In this document: one piece after another, positions 35,401-47,230 of the stretch
Layout of the letters: the number at the start of each line of letters is the position of its first letter
Numbering within the stretch: position 1 is the stretch's first letter
Assembly: GCF_932526225.1 (NCBI RefSeq)
Contig: NC_064037.1
Location: 7,608,203-7,672,202 of the forward strand
DNA: 64,000 nt
From: Nematostella vectensis
Lineage: Eukaryota; Cnidaria; Anthozoa; Actiniaria; Edwardsiidae
Reading direction: 5' to 3'
Notes under the pieces: model-generated
What the model was told of the DNA's origin: nothing
Databases searched by the model: none
What the model saw: only the letters and a program-made list of their open reading frames with translations
Made by a program: the position numbers and the translations under genes

Positions 35401-38400
35401 TGCGGAGACGGAATATTATAAATCAGAGAAATGTGCCTCTTTCCGCCTTTGCGTATGTTACTTTGCTACGATAATACTATATTATGATATTATAATATTA
35501 TAATATAATATAAGATATAATGCAAGAGGACCTGTTATGCCTAGTGCACACTAGCGACATAACGCACTCTTATTTTCGACACACACTAGCGACAGCACAC
35601 TAGCGACATAGCGCACTCTTATTTTCGACATAACGACATAAGAGAAAAAACATGTTTTTTTCTTTTATGTCATTATGTCCATGTCGTTATGTCGTGCTAA
35701 ACATAGTGCGCGCGCCCATGTCGTTGCGTTGTTATGTTGCTAGTGTGCACTAGTCATTAGCCGGCTAATTATCCGTCTATTGTATCGTCCTAGACAGGAG
35801 CAGTATGTATCCAAATGGTATCTCCAACTTTCAGACGTTCAACTACATCCTCATGAAAATTCAGAAGGTACGTCAGAACAGTACCTTGCTTACCAAAAAT
35901 CATCTTGTTCTGTAACCACCAGGTTTGCCCACGCGCAAAGGTCCATTGCGATTGAGAACAGGCGACTCCACTAAGAAATCACGTTACTTTTTGAGTGGCA
36001 AATTCAAGCCAAAATAAACACAGAAATGGCTGCGCCCGTCACACCAGAGCGACGAAGAAATAGAACCGTTCAATGGATATAACCCTATTCTGTTTGTCTT
36101 GTTCGTAAGCACAGAATGAGTTTTTGGTGTTGTTGTCTTGCCGCTAAAAGCTGGAGCGCGCGCGAGTTTGCCAACCAAAAGGCACGTGATCTCTTAGTGC
36201 AAGTCTACAATAGACCTTTTCGCGGTTACTTGGGAAGCCTGTGGTTTTACACAAAAGAAAGGCTCAAACGGGCATGGTTTGGCGGAAATGCAGCGGCGTG
36301 TACGTCGGGTCGTTTAAAATACAAAAAGACAATCAGCCCATCAGCCACATTTGCCCAAAATGCTTTTGTCTTCAGGAGTTGTTTGTTATGGCTTGACATA
36401 CCCGTTTGAGCCTCGCTTCGGTGTAAAACCACAGGCCTCCCAAGTAACCGCGAAAAGGTCTATTGGTCGTGCATGACTATGCAGGACTAAGCTAATCCCG
36501 TGTATAGTTAGTAGAAGAGACTACTAAATACGTCCCGTGCCTCTGATTTCTATACAGCTGCACAGATTGTCCCGGTTGCCAGCCAAGCGGACTTTGACCT
36601 GTTGAAAGGCAGGATAGTCAGCCTCAAAGCCGAAATCAAACAAGAGCAAGGCATGACGGGACAGTCTGACAACAGCCCTGATGCCTCCCCATCCTCCAAG
36701 GTACTTTGAGTACCCTGTGTCCTCTTCCCTTCTTGACGTAACCACTAATGGAACTTTGTTGTTTAGCAAAAACGTGCGCACTCGACCATCAACAAAATGG
36801 TCGAAAAATTGAAGAAAAAGCTCGCCCAACAGGTTTGTAGTTCAGTTGCTAATCATGATTCCTGTTCGTGTCTTGTATACTAATGTTTAATGTGGCTTAG
36901 TCACGAACTTTGTGTTGGCCACGGTTTACCACAGAAGATGAGAAATGTTGCTTGAAGATTTTTACATACATTTTGTGGTTCACTCACGGCATCCGTTTAC
37001 CCTCGGGAAACTTAAAACTAGATGCGCAGTTGATAGAATCGCCTCTATAAGATTTTGGTTGTTTATTTACTCAGGAAGCAGCTTTGCTTTTGGCTATACC
37101 CAGTCTCCCCCTTCATCTGTACCACAGGCAGGGAAAGGTATGACTGTTCTATTCACGCTTTTGGGTGAATCTTCTGTCACGTCGCGCTTTCTTATGTAAT
37201 AATCGTGTAATGTAATGCTTTCAGACGTACACCCTCCTCTGTAAGAGTGATGTTGAACGAGCGGACTGGAAAGAAGCAATGTTGCCTCTGTTAAAACAAG
37301 GTACCTTATTTACCTTATTACACTTAATTTTCGCATCACTTTAATTTTGCGAATTTCGCGATTTTAAAAGATTCGCGAAAATAAAGTGACGTGAAAATGA
37401 AGTGTCGCGAAAATTAGGATGCGCGAAAATTAAGAGAGTACATGAGAAGCCTTTGGGGGAATATTGGCCGTTTAATAGGCTTTATAGGAACACCTTGTCT
37501 ATTTAGTCATCTAATGTACATATAGTACCACAAGGGGTTGAGTTGGACATGTATTTATAGATTTTTATGAAACTAAATTTAGCCCACGCATCTTTTTGTT
37601 ACATATTGTTCTAGTTTTGATGATTACAGCACATTTAAATTCTACTTGCTTTGCTTGATTTTATTATCCCGAAATCGCGAAAATAAAGTGTCGCGAAATT
37701 TTGACGTCGCGAAAATTAAGTGTAATAAGGTACTATTAAACATGATGAAAAATTTACGTTGAACTCTTTGAAAACGTCATGGGTACTAGACCGGATACTA
37801 TCAGTCAATGAAGTAGCCGACAGTATCAGAAACTGTGTAGCAAGCTGTTATGGAGTGATTTGCACGCGCTTTACTGAAAAATACGTTGTTTAGTTTCAGG
37901 AAAAATGAAACACAGACAGTTGTGCGCAGTTTTGTATCCTACCCCTCATCCTCCGTGTGGGGAAGTGGAATAATTTTCGAGGGAACATTCTGCGCTCACT
38001 TCTAAAATACACTTGGTTTATCATTATAGAGCTCCCCAAACTTTCCGGCTATTTATATAAACTGAACCACAGCGTCGACGTATCGTTTACATGTCGTGTT
38101 GTCGCGGCTGTGGCGCGAAAGATAACGTTTATTCAGGGTATCAACTGCTGTGTGCAGAATACCACACACGTCCTCTTATTGTTATAAACTCTTAGTCTTT
38201 GAGATATTTTGCCCTTAAGCAGATTGCTTTAGTACCCAATTCTGATTTCTGCTTTAATATGCACTTTGGATTAAGCTTGGCAAACTGAACTGCTCATTGC
38301 CTATTGGTCAATGCTAGAACAAAGTGTTACTCTTGTATTTTGAGTTCCGTTAGCTGAATTACATTCGCTCATCAGACGATGAGAATGCAGACAAGGTATA

Positions 38401-41400
38401 AACAGAGTTTCAATTGATTTTTTTTAGACGAAAAAAAAACCATTTGCACAGTAGTTCTTGATACTCGTTTTCTGTCTGTTCGATAGCCGATCAATAGCGT
38501 TTATGAGGATGAAGTGAAAAACACCTTTGGGAGAAGCTTAGGGCATATGTCTTTTTATTTTTTTTTTATAGAAAATTGTTCTAATCTCAAGTATATACAC
38601 TTTTTATTAGAACGTCTAATTTTCAGTAGAGGCTGGGCCGTTCTTATTTTGGGGGCATTTTAAGGCTGAACGTTCTTAACGATTTTCTTAAGTTTTAGTG
38701 TATAGTGTTTTAGTGAATATAATACCCAATGAATTATTAGGTAGAGAATTACACTAATGACCAAGAGCAATAATAAGGTTGTTATTGTGAACACAATCTA
38801 ATTCTGCATTTTAGAACGCATCAGGACTAACAATTTTTTTTTCTTCCCTCTTTAGCCTGCCAGCCGGCACTCCAGAGATTCGGATTTCCCGAATCTCCGG
38901 AGAGACGGCTTTCAGGCTACCGCTCGGCACATTGTTAGCATGTTCTTAAAATTTGGTGAAATCTCAGGCCGGACGTTCTTATAAAAAGGTTCTTATAAAA
39001 AAAAGTGTGATATAGCAAAAATTCCTTTCCATTGAAGTCTAAAAAATCTACTCTTTTTTAGCTTTTTTTTATTCTACTCGCTTCTCTTGAAATCGTAAGT
39101 AATGTGGATGAATAAAATCTGGTGAGATAAATTTGCCCATGATGTATTATAGATGAAGTCCAATTAATGTAACAAATATACTAATACTTGAGAAACGTCG
39201 CATTGTTGACACGCTAGTGGATGGTATTTGTTGCCTTTAAGAGTCGTAAGTACAATAAATCTGCCCATTTTGCGATCTCTTTGCGACATAACATCCAAGC
39301 TTGTCTTCCTAATCCCACAGAAAGAGTCTATATTACTACAAACACGTCTACTTGTAAACATCGCATTCTCATAACCTTCGCACCTTCATGCCTTCACAAT
39401 GCCTCTATTGTAAAGTGCGCTCCACAAGTTATTACTAAACCCATCCACCTTGTAATTAAATATTTTTGATCACTAACTCATATGATGTTTGATTTGTTTA
39501 ATCCTAGATAATTTACCAAGCGGCGCACTGAGCTTATTCGAGCTGCAAACTCTACTTGAGGCGTGTAAGAAGGTTTGTACCCTCCTTCCTAATTATCACC
39601 CAGCAACATTTAGGTCAATAAATAATTAATCAGATTTGTATTCAGACCAACCGCGGTATTTCCATAGATAAACTCCCCTGAGCACCGCGATAAACTTGAA
39701 TTAGAGGGTTGTTTATATTTATAGTATAGGTCTATCTGAGGGAAAGGTACCGACATCGCTGCGATAAAAAAAGCTGTATTTCATTAACTGGTCGCGTCCC
39801 TTGTGAGGGGAATACGACCGAGTCTGTTACGTCATCAACGGATCTTTTGCGACTTCTCGAACGCTAAGAAGCCTCTCTTTCCTGGCGGGAAAAAATCACA
39901 AACTCGTGTTGTGGACATACCTCTGTGCATCCCGGACCTATGAGGACGGGCAATGAGCAAGTTACGTTTCTCCGGGTCGCCGGATCTGAGGATATTTCGT
40001 CGTAGAAGCACTGACCCAATAGACATTCGCTCGGTAAACCGGAGAGGTTCTTTTTCGCCGAATTTTCTACGACGAAGACCATCAGATCTCGCTGCCCTAG
40101 AGGTATGCAGTTGGTGGCTGCAGTTGTTACGTAGGGATCTCGTGAATGTATATTAATTTTTAGCAGCTACATCCCCTGTGTAGTAACATGCCCGAAAAAA
40201 AAACGGCGCGCCAAATCTTTACTAGTTCACCAATATATCGTAATCCGGCGTAGTGCAAATTTAAAACTTACTAGAAGGCTTGATGTTTAACCGAATTTAT
40301 TCGCAGAAATTTGTACGTGGGGTTTGTATTTTAAGCCGCTTTATTTACGTTTGATTTATCACAACAAGGAAGCATGATCGAAGGATTCTGTGATTTAGTT
40401 GTCGAAGGGAGGTGATTTGGGTTTTACTTTTGTCTCCTGAATGAGCTTGGTAGGAAATGTAAATCAAGCCTCGAGCGTGTTAAAAGTGTGTTTATTGTCA
40501 CCGGTAAAACAGCCAACAATAGAGGGCAGGGAAGCAGCGTGAATTGCAATTTGAGAGAAACTCTTGAGTTGATATAAAAAAATAATTCTGCTTTTTCCTT
40601 CGCGTGCCGTTCATTTCCTTCCGAAAAAGAACCGGTAATGATTGGCGAAAATGGCTTGCACAAGCTAACAAATAAAGTCAGTTTTTGTAGATGTAGATGT
40701 AGATGTATTTTATAACGCTGGCACTGTAAGCCATTAGTAGTCTTATTTGTTGTTGGCAATGGAACAAGACAACATAATCACTATGAGTTCAAATACAATC
40801 GCGCATTCGTGACTTTGATTTGTTTTATCATAACTTAACCGTAATTCTCGTATTCTCCAACTGACATTTTAAGTAGAATATACCTTATTTGTACACCGCA
40901 AATGTACAAATTGAAATCAGTGTGTTATTGGTGATTTTTTCAGGTGTCGAAACCAGTTCGCACATTTGTTTTCGTTGACATTTGTTTATGTTTTCTCTTT
41001 TATTACTTTCATCTTGTTATAAGAAATATGGAGTCTTTTGATTAATTCTGCCGAATTGATATGGATTCGTGAGCTATTAGTACTGTGACATTTTGTGATA
41101 ATTGTTATCTTTTATCTTTGATTTTCATTGGGTTTAACAACTTGAACTATTCCTTGGAACATGAATAGGGCATTTCGCGGTTTTTGTCTCCTAATTTTAA
41201 ACGTCCAACTCGAAAATTTCTCCCAGCCTTGAAAATATTATTTTCTTCTTTTTATTTATCATTTTCTTCTTCTCGTTTACCCTTAAATATATGTAAATCA
41301 AGATAGCATCAGCAATGAAGTTTATTTTTGCCATGCACTTTAAATTCACTACATTCTCTAATGTTATCTCCAAAAAGGAAATTCTGCATTGTGATTGGCA

Positions 41401-44400
41401 GTCGAGGTGTGCAAGTTTGTGACGTTTCATAATTTTTTTTAATTGTAGCTCAGAACGTGCAAGACGATAGGGAAGGTTTCAATAAAGGAAGGTAAGTAAG
41501 CTAACCTAAATTCCCTTTGATTATTTTGATTCTTATGCGAAATTAACACCTCAAAGAATTAGCTTCAGAACTAGACTCAAATCCAAAACTACGCCTTTCT
41601 AGAACCTTCTAGAACGTACACTTGAATGGTTGCCTTTTTTGTCTATAATGCATGAACTGGATTTATACGTTTTATTTGCGTTTTATTATTTGAAATAAAC
41701 TTAGTTTTTAATGTGTTTTTCTCTAGACAAGGAATTGTTCAACGGTGTACTGTACGTACACGTCCAGAATGGTAAAGGATTCCACAGAAGCGGTAAGTCA
41801 ACCTTGTATATGTACGTCAGGATGGATCAGTAAGGGCCACCGTGTCCATGTGTCACTGTGACTTTGTATCAGTCTTGTACTGAACGCGCGAAGCTAAACA
41901 CACTGTGACTTTGTATCAGTCTTGTAATGTGAGCGCGAAGCTAAACACACTGTGACTTTTTATCAGTCTTGTACTGTACGCGCGAAGCTAAACACACTGT
42001 GACTTTGTATCCGTCTTGTAATGTGAGCGCGAAGCTAAACACACTGTGACTTTGTATCAGTCTTGTACTGTACGCGCGAAGCTAAACACACTGTGACTTT
42101 GTATCAGTCTTGTAATGTGAGCGCGAAGCTAAACACACTGTGACTTTGTATCAGTCTTGTAATGTGAGCGCGAAGCTAAACACATTGTGACTTTGTATCA
42201 GTCTTGTACTGTACGCGCGAGGCTAAACACACTTGTGGCTTTGTATCAGTCGTGTACTGTACGCTCAAGACTAAACACACTCGCGACTTTGTATCAGTCT
42301 TGTACAGCACGCGCGAAGCTAAACACACTGTGACTTTGTATCAGTCTTGTACTGTACGCGCGAGGCTAAACACACTTGTGGCTTTGTATCAGTCGTGTAC
42401 TGTACGCTCAAGACTAAACACACTTGTGGCTTTGTATCAGTCTTGTAATGTGAGCGCGAAGCTAAACACATTGTGACTTTGTATCAGTCTTGTACTGTAC
42501 GCGCGAGGCTAAACACACTTGTGACTTTGTATCAGTCTTGTACTGTACGCTCAAGGCTAAACACACTGTGACTTTGTATCAGTCGTGTACAGTACACTCA
42601 AGGCGAAACACATTGTGACTTTCTATCAGTCGTGTTCTGTACGCTCAAGGCTAAACACACTTGTAACTTTGTATCAGTCGTGTACTGTACGCTCAAGACT
42701 AAACACACTTGTGACTTTGTATCAGTCTTGTACTGTACGCTCAAGGCTAAACACACTTGTAACTTTGTATCAGTCTTGTACTGTACGCTCAAGGCTAAAC
42801 ACACTTGTGACTTTCTATCAGTCTTGTACTGTACGCTCAAGGCTAAACACACTTGTGACTTTCTATCAGTCCTGTACTGTACTCTCAAGGCTAAACACAC
42901 TTGTGACTTTGTATCAGTCTTGTACTGTACGCTCAAGGCTAAACACGCTTGTGACTTTGTATCAGTCTTGTACTGTACGCTCAAGGCTAAACACGCTTGT
43001 GACTTTGTATCAGTCTTGTACTGTACGCGCGGGGCTAAACACACTGTGACTTTGTATCAGTCTTGTACTGTACGCGCGAGGCTAAACACACTTGTGACTT
43101 TCTACCAGTCCTGTAGTGTACGCTCAAGACTGAACACATTGTGACTTTCTATCAGTCCTGTTCTGTACGCTCAAGGCTAAACACACTTGTGACTTTGTAT
43201 CAGTCGTGTACAGTACACTCGAAACACATTGTGACTTTCTATCAGTCCTGTTCTGTACGCTCAAGACTTAACACACTTGTGACTTTGTATCAGTCTTGTA
43301 CTGTACGCTCAAGACTTAACACACTTGTGGCTTTGTATCAGACTTGTACTGTACACTCGAAGTTGACCACTTTGGGCAATTCGTCAAGAAAGCAAGGACG
43401 AAGATCGCCAAGACTACAGGGGACCCAGTCTGGGACCAGGTAAGGGGTTCCGATAAGAGAACAAGTTTATTCCCTTTGGATTTTACCCATGCTTTGTCTT
43501 ATTTTGTGTATCTGCCTCATGATCCACCCTATCTTTCTTGCCCCCAATCGTCTTTGTAGTATTTTTAGGCTCATTTGCAATACACGTTTTTTATGCTTTT
43601 GTCTTGTGAGCGTTGGAGTGAATATTAAGAGCTATTATAAGACCACAAGAAGCCTATGCCTTCGAACCTTGTGTAAAATGGGTACTGGGCCTCACTTTGG
43701 CGACCTGCACATAACAGCGGATTTAGTGGTCCTAGTTTTACTAAACAATTCGCCATCAGAAGCTTATAAAAAACCGGTTTAATTAATGGTCGTTTTGGTA
43801 GTCCGCCAAAGACATTTGAATAATAAGTTTTCGACCCGTTGCTCACAGGGAACTGGAGGTGAAACGCTTGACACTTGTCCTTTTATCAATATGTCTCAGG
43901 ACTTTGATTTGGAGGTCGAGGGGACGAAGGAGCTTCGCATTCACGTCTATTGCAAGAGCCGCTATACGCTACAGCGGGACGAGGAGTGTGGACTGGGCCG
44001 AATACAGGTGAGCGCATGCGTATGCCCACACTAGTATACCCCGTGCTCTTTTTGGTCGTTTTTTTGTTTGGGACCTAAGCGTTTCTTGTAGGTTTTTTTC
44101 TCTAGGATACCCAGCGTTCTTTGTTTTTGTTTTTGTGGTCATTTTCCCGTTTGCCCTGGAACTCTTAGTTATGAACCTAATCCAGTTTTTTTTTTTCGTG
44201 TACTCTATCGCGTTCCCTTTGATGCTCATTTCTTCAGATGTTTTATTTCTTCTGATGGTTTTTTCTTTTGATGTTTATAGCTAAGGAGAGAAAGTCTCGC
44301 AGATCTCAAGAAAAGAACAATCACGATCGCCCTGGACAAACAGGTTAGATTGTGTTTTGCAGAACAGGCAGGTTCTTCTCCAACAGGTTAAACTGGTTCT

Positions 44401-47230
44401 TACTGCAGATCAGTCAGGTTCTTCTCAAACAGGTTAGACTGGTTCTTACTGCAGATCAGGCAGGTTCTGTTCAAACAGGTTTAATTCCATGCAAACCGAA
44501 TTCTTGGTTGTGATATGAAGTTCTGCCTATCTATCAAATAATAGGTTTAACAAACCTGAATGGCCATTTTCCCGTTTTCCATCCGTTTCATCTCCAAGCG
44601 GATGCTTAGTGACATCACTCGTAAGCACTCTTTTGTCCATTCTGTGTCCAGGGTGCGATCACGCTATCCCTCCAGTACTCCAAGACAAGACAAGGAATCG
44701 AGCGCAAGAAATCCGTGAATAGTGTGGGGGTCTTTGGCGTTGATATCGAGACTGTCACCAGGTGGGATTACTCTTCCATTACTTTTCCCTTCCAATAAAG
44801 CACCGATTGGTGGTAATACAACGCCAGAATTGACGCCGGTTCGCGGATCTTAGATAGTGAAGCTTTCCAGATATGCCAGAATCGGCGTCTAAATTGGTAG
44901 CAAAATAGCGCTAGAATTGTCGGAAAAACGGAATTATCATTGGCGGAAAAAGCACGCCGCATGGCTAGGCAGTGTTTCGCATTTTTTTTTTTTTATTATT
45001 CATGCTACCTAATGACATACAAAAAATCCTTACGAGTGCTAAAATTCGTTTGTTTGCTTTGTACAATCAATCTTCATAAAATAGAAATAAGATAGTATTA
45101 AGCATTGCTGAATGCTTTTTTTTTTTTTTTTTGCTCGAGCACCGCTATCATGGACTCTCTTTTTAGCTCCAAAACTCCCTTCCCTCACTGACCTTATTTC
45201 CTTCCAGCCGCGAGTCATGTGACATCCCGCTGATCGTGATCGGATGTGTTCGGGAAATCGAAAAGCGCGGGCTGGAGGAAGTAGGGATTTACCGACTGTC
45301 CGGAGCCTCATCGGACGTGAAACGGCTCAAAGAGGGCTTTGACGAGAGTACGTGAACGATAGTTTACATATTTTTTTATATTTTTCCTTGATATTTTGAT
45401 AAAAGGCAGCTTGCAATTCCCAAATTCCACTACTATTTACCTAATTATTCCTCTCCAGTGACTAGAGGCATACCTCGTCATTTCCTTTTTTCTCCTGTGG
45501 GGAGGGGGGGGGAAACATGGTAAGATTGAATCAGTATTGTTAAGTCATTGTTATTTATGTTGCGTTTTCATTGCTATTGCTGAATGAAACGCGGTGGTCC
45601 TTACTGCAGAAGTACGGTGACGTGAAGTGGCCAGAAACAGTAATACGATGGTTTGTGCTGGCCAGGAATTATGGTGATGTGAGGTGGCTAGGAAGTACTG
45701 TGGTGTGAAGTGTCCAGGAAGTACTGTGGTGTGAAGTGGCCAGGAAGCACGGCGGTGAAAGGTGGTCAGGAAATGCCATGTGAGACGGCCATGAAGTACT
45801 GTGGTGTAAAGTATGGCCAGAAACTGTAGTATGGTGGTGGTGTAAGGTGGTCAGGAAGCTAGTTGGAGTCAAGTGGCCAAAAAATGGATTCTCAAGCGTG
45901 ATTTTGGCTCAATTATCTGATTATTCAATAAAATATTTCGTGTTTTTCACTATTCTTTCTGCACATAGCTAACTCGCTCTTTCCTGGCCCAATCATAATT
46001 CTTGTTTTCACTCCTCTTTCTCCAGATAGCCAAAGCGCTCTTGTACTCGTGTCCGAGGCAGACATCCACGCCGTTGCTGGTCTTTTCAAGATGTACCTTC
46101 GCGATCTGCCTGAACCCCTCTTTACCGACGAGCTCTACGACAAGTTCGTGAAGGCCTACGCTATGGCAGACGCAGAAGAGAAGAGAGAAACCATGCTCGA
46201 ACTCTTTCGGTCTCTACCAACTCCAAACAGGCTTACCGCCTGCTATCTCTTCCAGCATTTGAGAAAGTAAGTCGTCCTATTACAGTGGTGGTCCAGCATT
46301 TTTCGAAATGGGTGGTTCTATTTATGAAAAATATTACTATTCCTCAATTATCTGCTTTTTAAGCAAGCATCATTTAATTTAAAAATAGGTGGTTTTATTG
46401 AGCCAATGGCTCCCCTCTCTGGATCCGCCTAACTGGATCAGATTGATTAGCTCAAGGTCTAACGGTACGCCATGACGTATAGCGTATATGTCGCCACGGC
46501 CTTGTCGTGTCGCGCGCAGATCTTTGTTAACATGCCGTGTAGTGCTCAGCATTCATTCGTTGGGCCTTTGGGTCTTCGGTATTCTCTCGTTACCAAAAGC
46601 AGTGTTCGGACTATATTCGTGCATTTTTTAAGATAGCCCTTAACCACCTTTTGAAGGTTAATAATTCAATCACAATCCTTTTAATGACTATTGTGCCGAC
46701 AAGGGAATTGCTCAACACAATGGTGACCACTGCATAACACATGTTGCTATGGTGACCACAACCTCGCACGTGTCGCTATGGTTACCACAACCTCGCACGT
46801 GTTGCCATGGTGACCACAACCTCGCACGTGTTGTTATGGTGACCACAACCTCGCACGTGTTGCTATGGTGACCACAACCTCCCACTTGTGGTTATGGTGA
46901 GCACTACATCTCACGTCTTTCTAACACGCTCTCTTCTTGGTCTACAGAGTAGCGGAGAAGAGCGAGGTACACAAGATGGGGCTCAATAACCTGTCTACTG
47001 TCTTTGGCCCCAACGTATTACGTCCCTCGCCTAAGACCAGTAGTCCCATGGACCTCGCGCAAGGAACCCTGGACGTGATGTCCCAAGTTGGTATCTTCAT
47101 GTACTTCCTGAAACTCGACGCCGAGGAGCTTCACCTCCCAAACGACCCCGAGCTGATGAGGAGACTAGATCCCTGTCACGGAAGTGACGTCACAACGGGA
47201 GAACCGGAGGTAAATGACCGGTTGATATAA
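26459..47230 (+). CDS. BCR: BCR-type RhoGEF/RhoGAP, 1,444 aa
   Basis: Twenty-five exons: 26459-28199, 30607-30800, 31488-31601, 31975-32160, 32389-32496, 33229-33271, 33350-33402, 33731-33847, 34091-34154, 34792-34867, 35794-35867, 36558-36700, 36767-36832, 37075-37137, 37225-37300, 39508-39572, 41449-41491, 41727-41792, 43342-43439, 43900-44007, 44281-44343, 44652-44761, 45208-45347, 46026-46266 and 46948-47230; every phase agrees. Residues 1-70 ('FIKLWAKNFGEEELPDLEF') resemble the BCR coiled-coil oligomerisation domain, which ABR lacks. A low-complexity region with a proline/arginine stretch near 540-560 follows, then DH (about 645-850), a split PH (about 855-1040), C2 (about 1075-1200, 'LYCTLEVDHFGQFVKKARTK') and RhoGAP (about 1225-1420, arginine finger in 'EEVGIYRLSG' near R1253). 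The family both activates and inactivates Rho GTPases. The BCR kinase region is not clearly conserved. Confidence 0.95.
29334..30345. mobile_element. Long-TIR DNA element in BCR intron 1
   Basis: The ends 'caggacccgaaatgatccca' and its reverse complement 'gggatcatttcgggtcctg' are bounded by TA on both sides. The inverted repeats extend about 150 bp, with internal repeats of 'cgggacccgaaacgatcccc', to 'aaccccaaggaattgcagta'. The roughly 700-bp interior has no transposase frame, so it is non-autonomous and Tc1/mariner-like by target site. Confidence 0.8.
30938..31370. repeat. G-rich minisatellite in BCR intron 2
   Basis: About 20 degenerate copies of an 18-24 bp unit like 'gtggtggggggtgggggcat'. 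The G runs are strongly strand-biased to the coding strand, so the transcript could form G-quadruplexes just upstream of exon 3 (31488). Open frames across it on both strands are repeat artefacts. Confidence 0.88.
32918..33625. repeat. Direct repeat pair flanking BCR exons 6 and 7
   Basis: About 200 bp at 32918-33130 and 33425-33625 are related: 'acctgtcaacc', 'gaaaatctcaagg', 'tttgagaat', a G-rich block, 'gaaagctct' and 'ggaattattgttt' occur in the same order. They belong to one interspersed family in adjacent introns. Confidence 0.7.
34366..34636. mobile_element. hAT-like MITE in BCR intron 9
   Basis: It begins 'cagggccgtagccagcatga' and ends 'tcctggctacgcccctg', imperfect terminal inverted repeats of the CAGGGGCGTAGCCAGG type. 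It is 271 bp and non-coding. Confidence 0.7.
34715..34830 (+). repeat. 64-bp tandem duplication of an exon start and acceptor
   Basis: 'attgcagatagcgtgaaaag' at 34721 is a degenerate copy of the true acceptor and start of BCR exon 10, 'attgtagatggtgtgaggaa' at 34785. The copy continues with 'ttctgcaacttgttcctt' against 'ttccgccacttgttcctt'. Splicing to the upstream site would reach a stop at about 34764. Confidence 0.85.
35541..35753. mobile_element. Foldback MITE in BCR intron 10
   Basis: The ends 'ctagtgcacactagcgacat' and 'gttgctagtgtgcactag' are inverted repeats, with a subterminal duplication of 'gcgcactcttattttcgaca' and an internal inverted pair of 'cgacataa' blocks. It lies 41 bp upstream of exon 11. 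Confidence 0.8.
36210..36463. mobile_element. MITE with ~70-bp terminal repeats in BCR intron 11
   Basis: 'atagaccttttcgcggttac' at the left and its reverse complement 'gtaaccgcgaaaaggtctat' at the right, with complementarity continuing through 'cctgtggttttacac' and 'aggctcaaacggg'. It is 254 bp with no coding potential. Confidence 0.88.
37311..37732. mobile_element. MITE beside the BCR exon 15 donor
   Basis: The left end 'taccttattacacttaattt' and the right end 'aaattaagtgtaataaggta' are inverted repeats; 'ttcgcgaaaataaagtg' style repeats fill both shoulders. It starts ten bases after the donor of exon 15 (37300). Confidence 0.85.
38540..39015. repeat. Dispersed repeat, copy B (opposite orientation to 17 kb)
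   Basis: The reverse complement matches the element at 16945-17335: 'ttagtgtaattctc', 'attcattgggtatt', 'gttcagccttaaaatg' and 'aataagaacggcccagcc'. A hairpin-like segment 'gattcggatttcccgaatc' at 38878-38896 interrupts it. It lies in BCR intron 15. Confidence 0.7.
39953..40102 (+). CDS. Candidate alternative first exon of BCR
   Basis: An ATG opens a 50-codon frame ending in a 'gtatgc' donor at 40103 in phase 0, the phase needed to join BCR exon 17 at 41449. The peptide starts 'MSKLRFSGSPDLRIF' and is rich in arginine/serine sites (RRRS, RRGS, RRRPS). Joined to exon 17 it would make a C2-RhoGAP isoform lacking the oligomerisation, DH and PH domains. The sequence just upstream is relatively CpG-rich for this window. 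No homology supports the exon, so it remains a candidate. Confidence 0.4.
41845..43341 (+). repeat. 47-48 bp minisatellite copying the BCR exon 19 acceptor
   Basis: About 30 units fill intron 18. Each holds 'ctttgtatcagtcttgtact' followed by 'gtacgctcaaggctaaacac' or a close variant. The real junction reads 'ctttgtatcag' then 'acttgtactgtacactcg', so units repeat the acceptor plus the first exon bases. In the exon frame the 48-bp units read 'LYCTLKAKHTCDFV' against the exon's 'LYCTLEVDHFGQFV'. The 5' part has mostly 47-bp units (cgcgaag version); the 3' part mostly 48-bp units (gctcaag version), which stay open for many units. Confidence 0.93.
44335..44485 (+). repeat. 43-46 bp tandem repeat at the BCR exon 21 donor
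   Basis: The exon ends 'gacaaacag' then 'gttaga' (44343/44344). The same 'acaggtt' junction recurs at 44386/44387, 44432/44433 (identical 'aaacaggttaga') and 44478/44479 within units containing 'ggttcttactgcagatcag'. Confidence 0.88.
45600..45870. repeat. Degenerate minisatellite in BCR intron 23
   Basis: Seven or more irregular units around 'aagtactgtggtgtgaagtg' and 'gccagga', about 25-40 bp each. It ends about 155 bp before the exon 24 acceptor. Confidence 0.75.
46735..46920. repeat. 30-bp minisatellite before the last BCR exon
   Basis: Six copies of a unit like 'gttgctatggtgaccacaac' plus 'ctcgcacgt', the last two degenerate. The array stops about 28 bp before the acceptor of exon 25 (46948). 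Confidence 0.88.

Noticed and set aside
36116-36432. Open frames of 60-97 residues in BCR intron 11
   Set aside because: They span a MITE with long terminal repeats and show no protein family.
42585-43144. 150-170 residue repetitive frames as a separate repeat protein gene
   Set aside because: They lie in a BCR intron, arise from a 48-bp unit, and have no start context or splice partners of their own; treated as exon-derived repeat.
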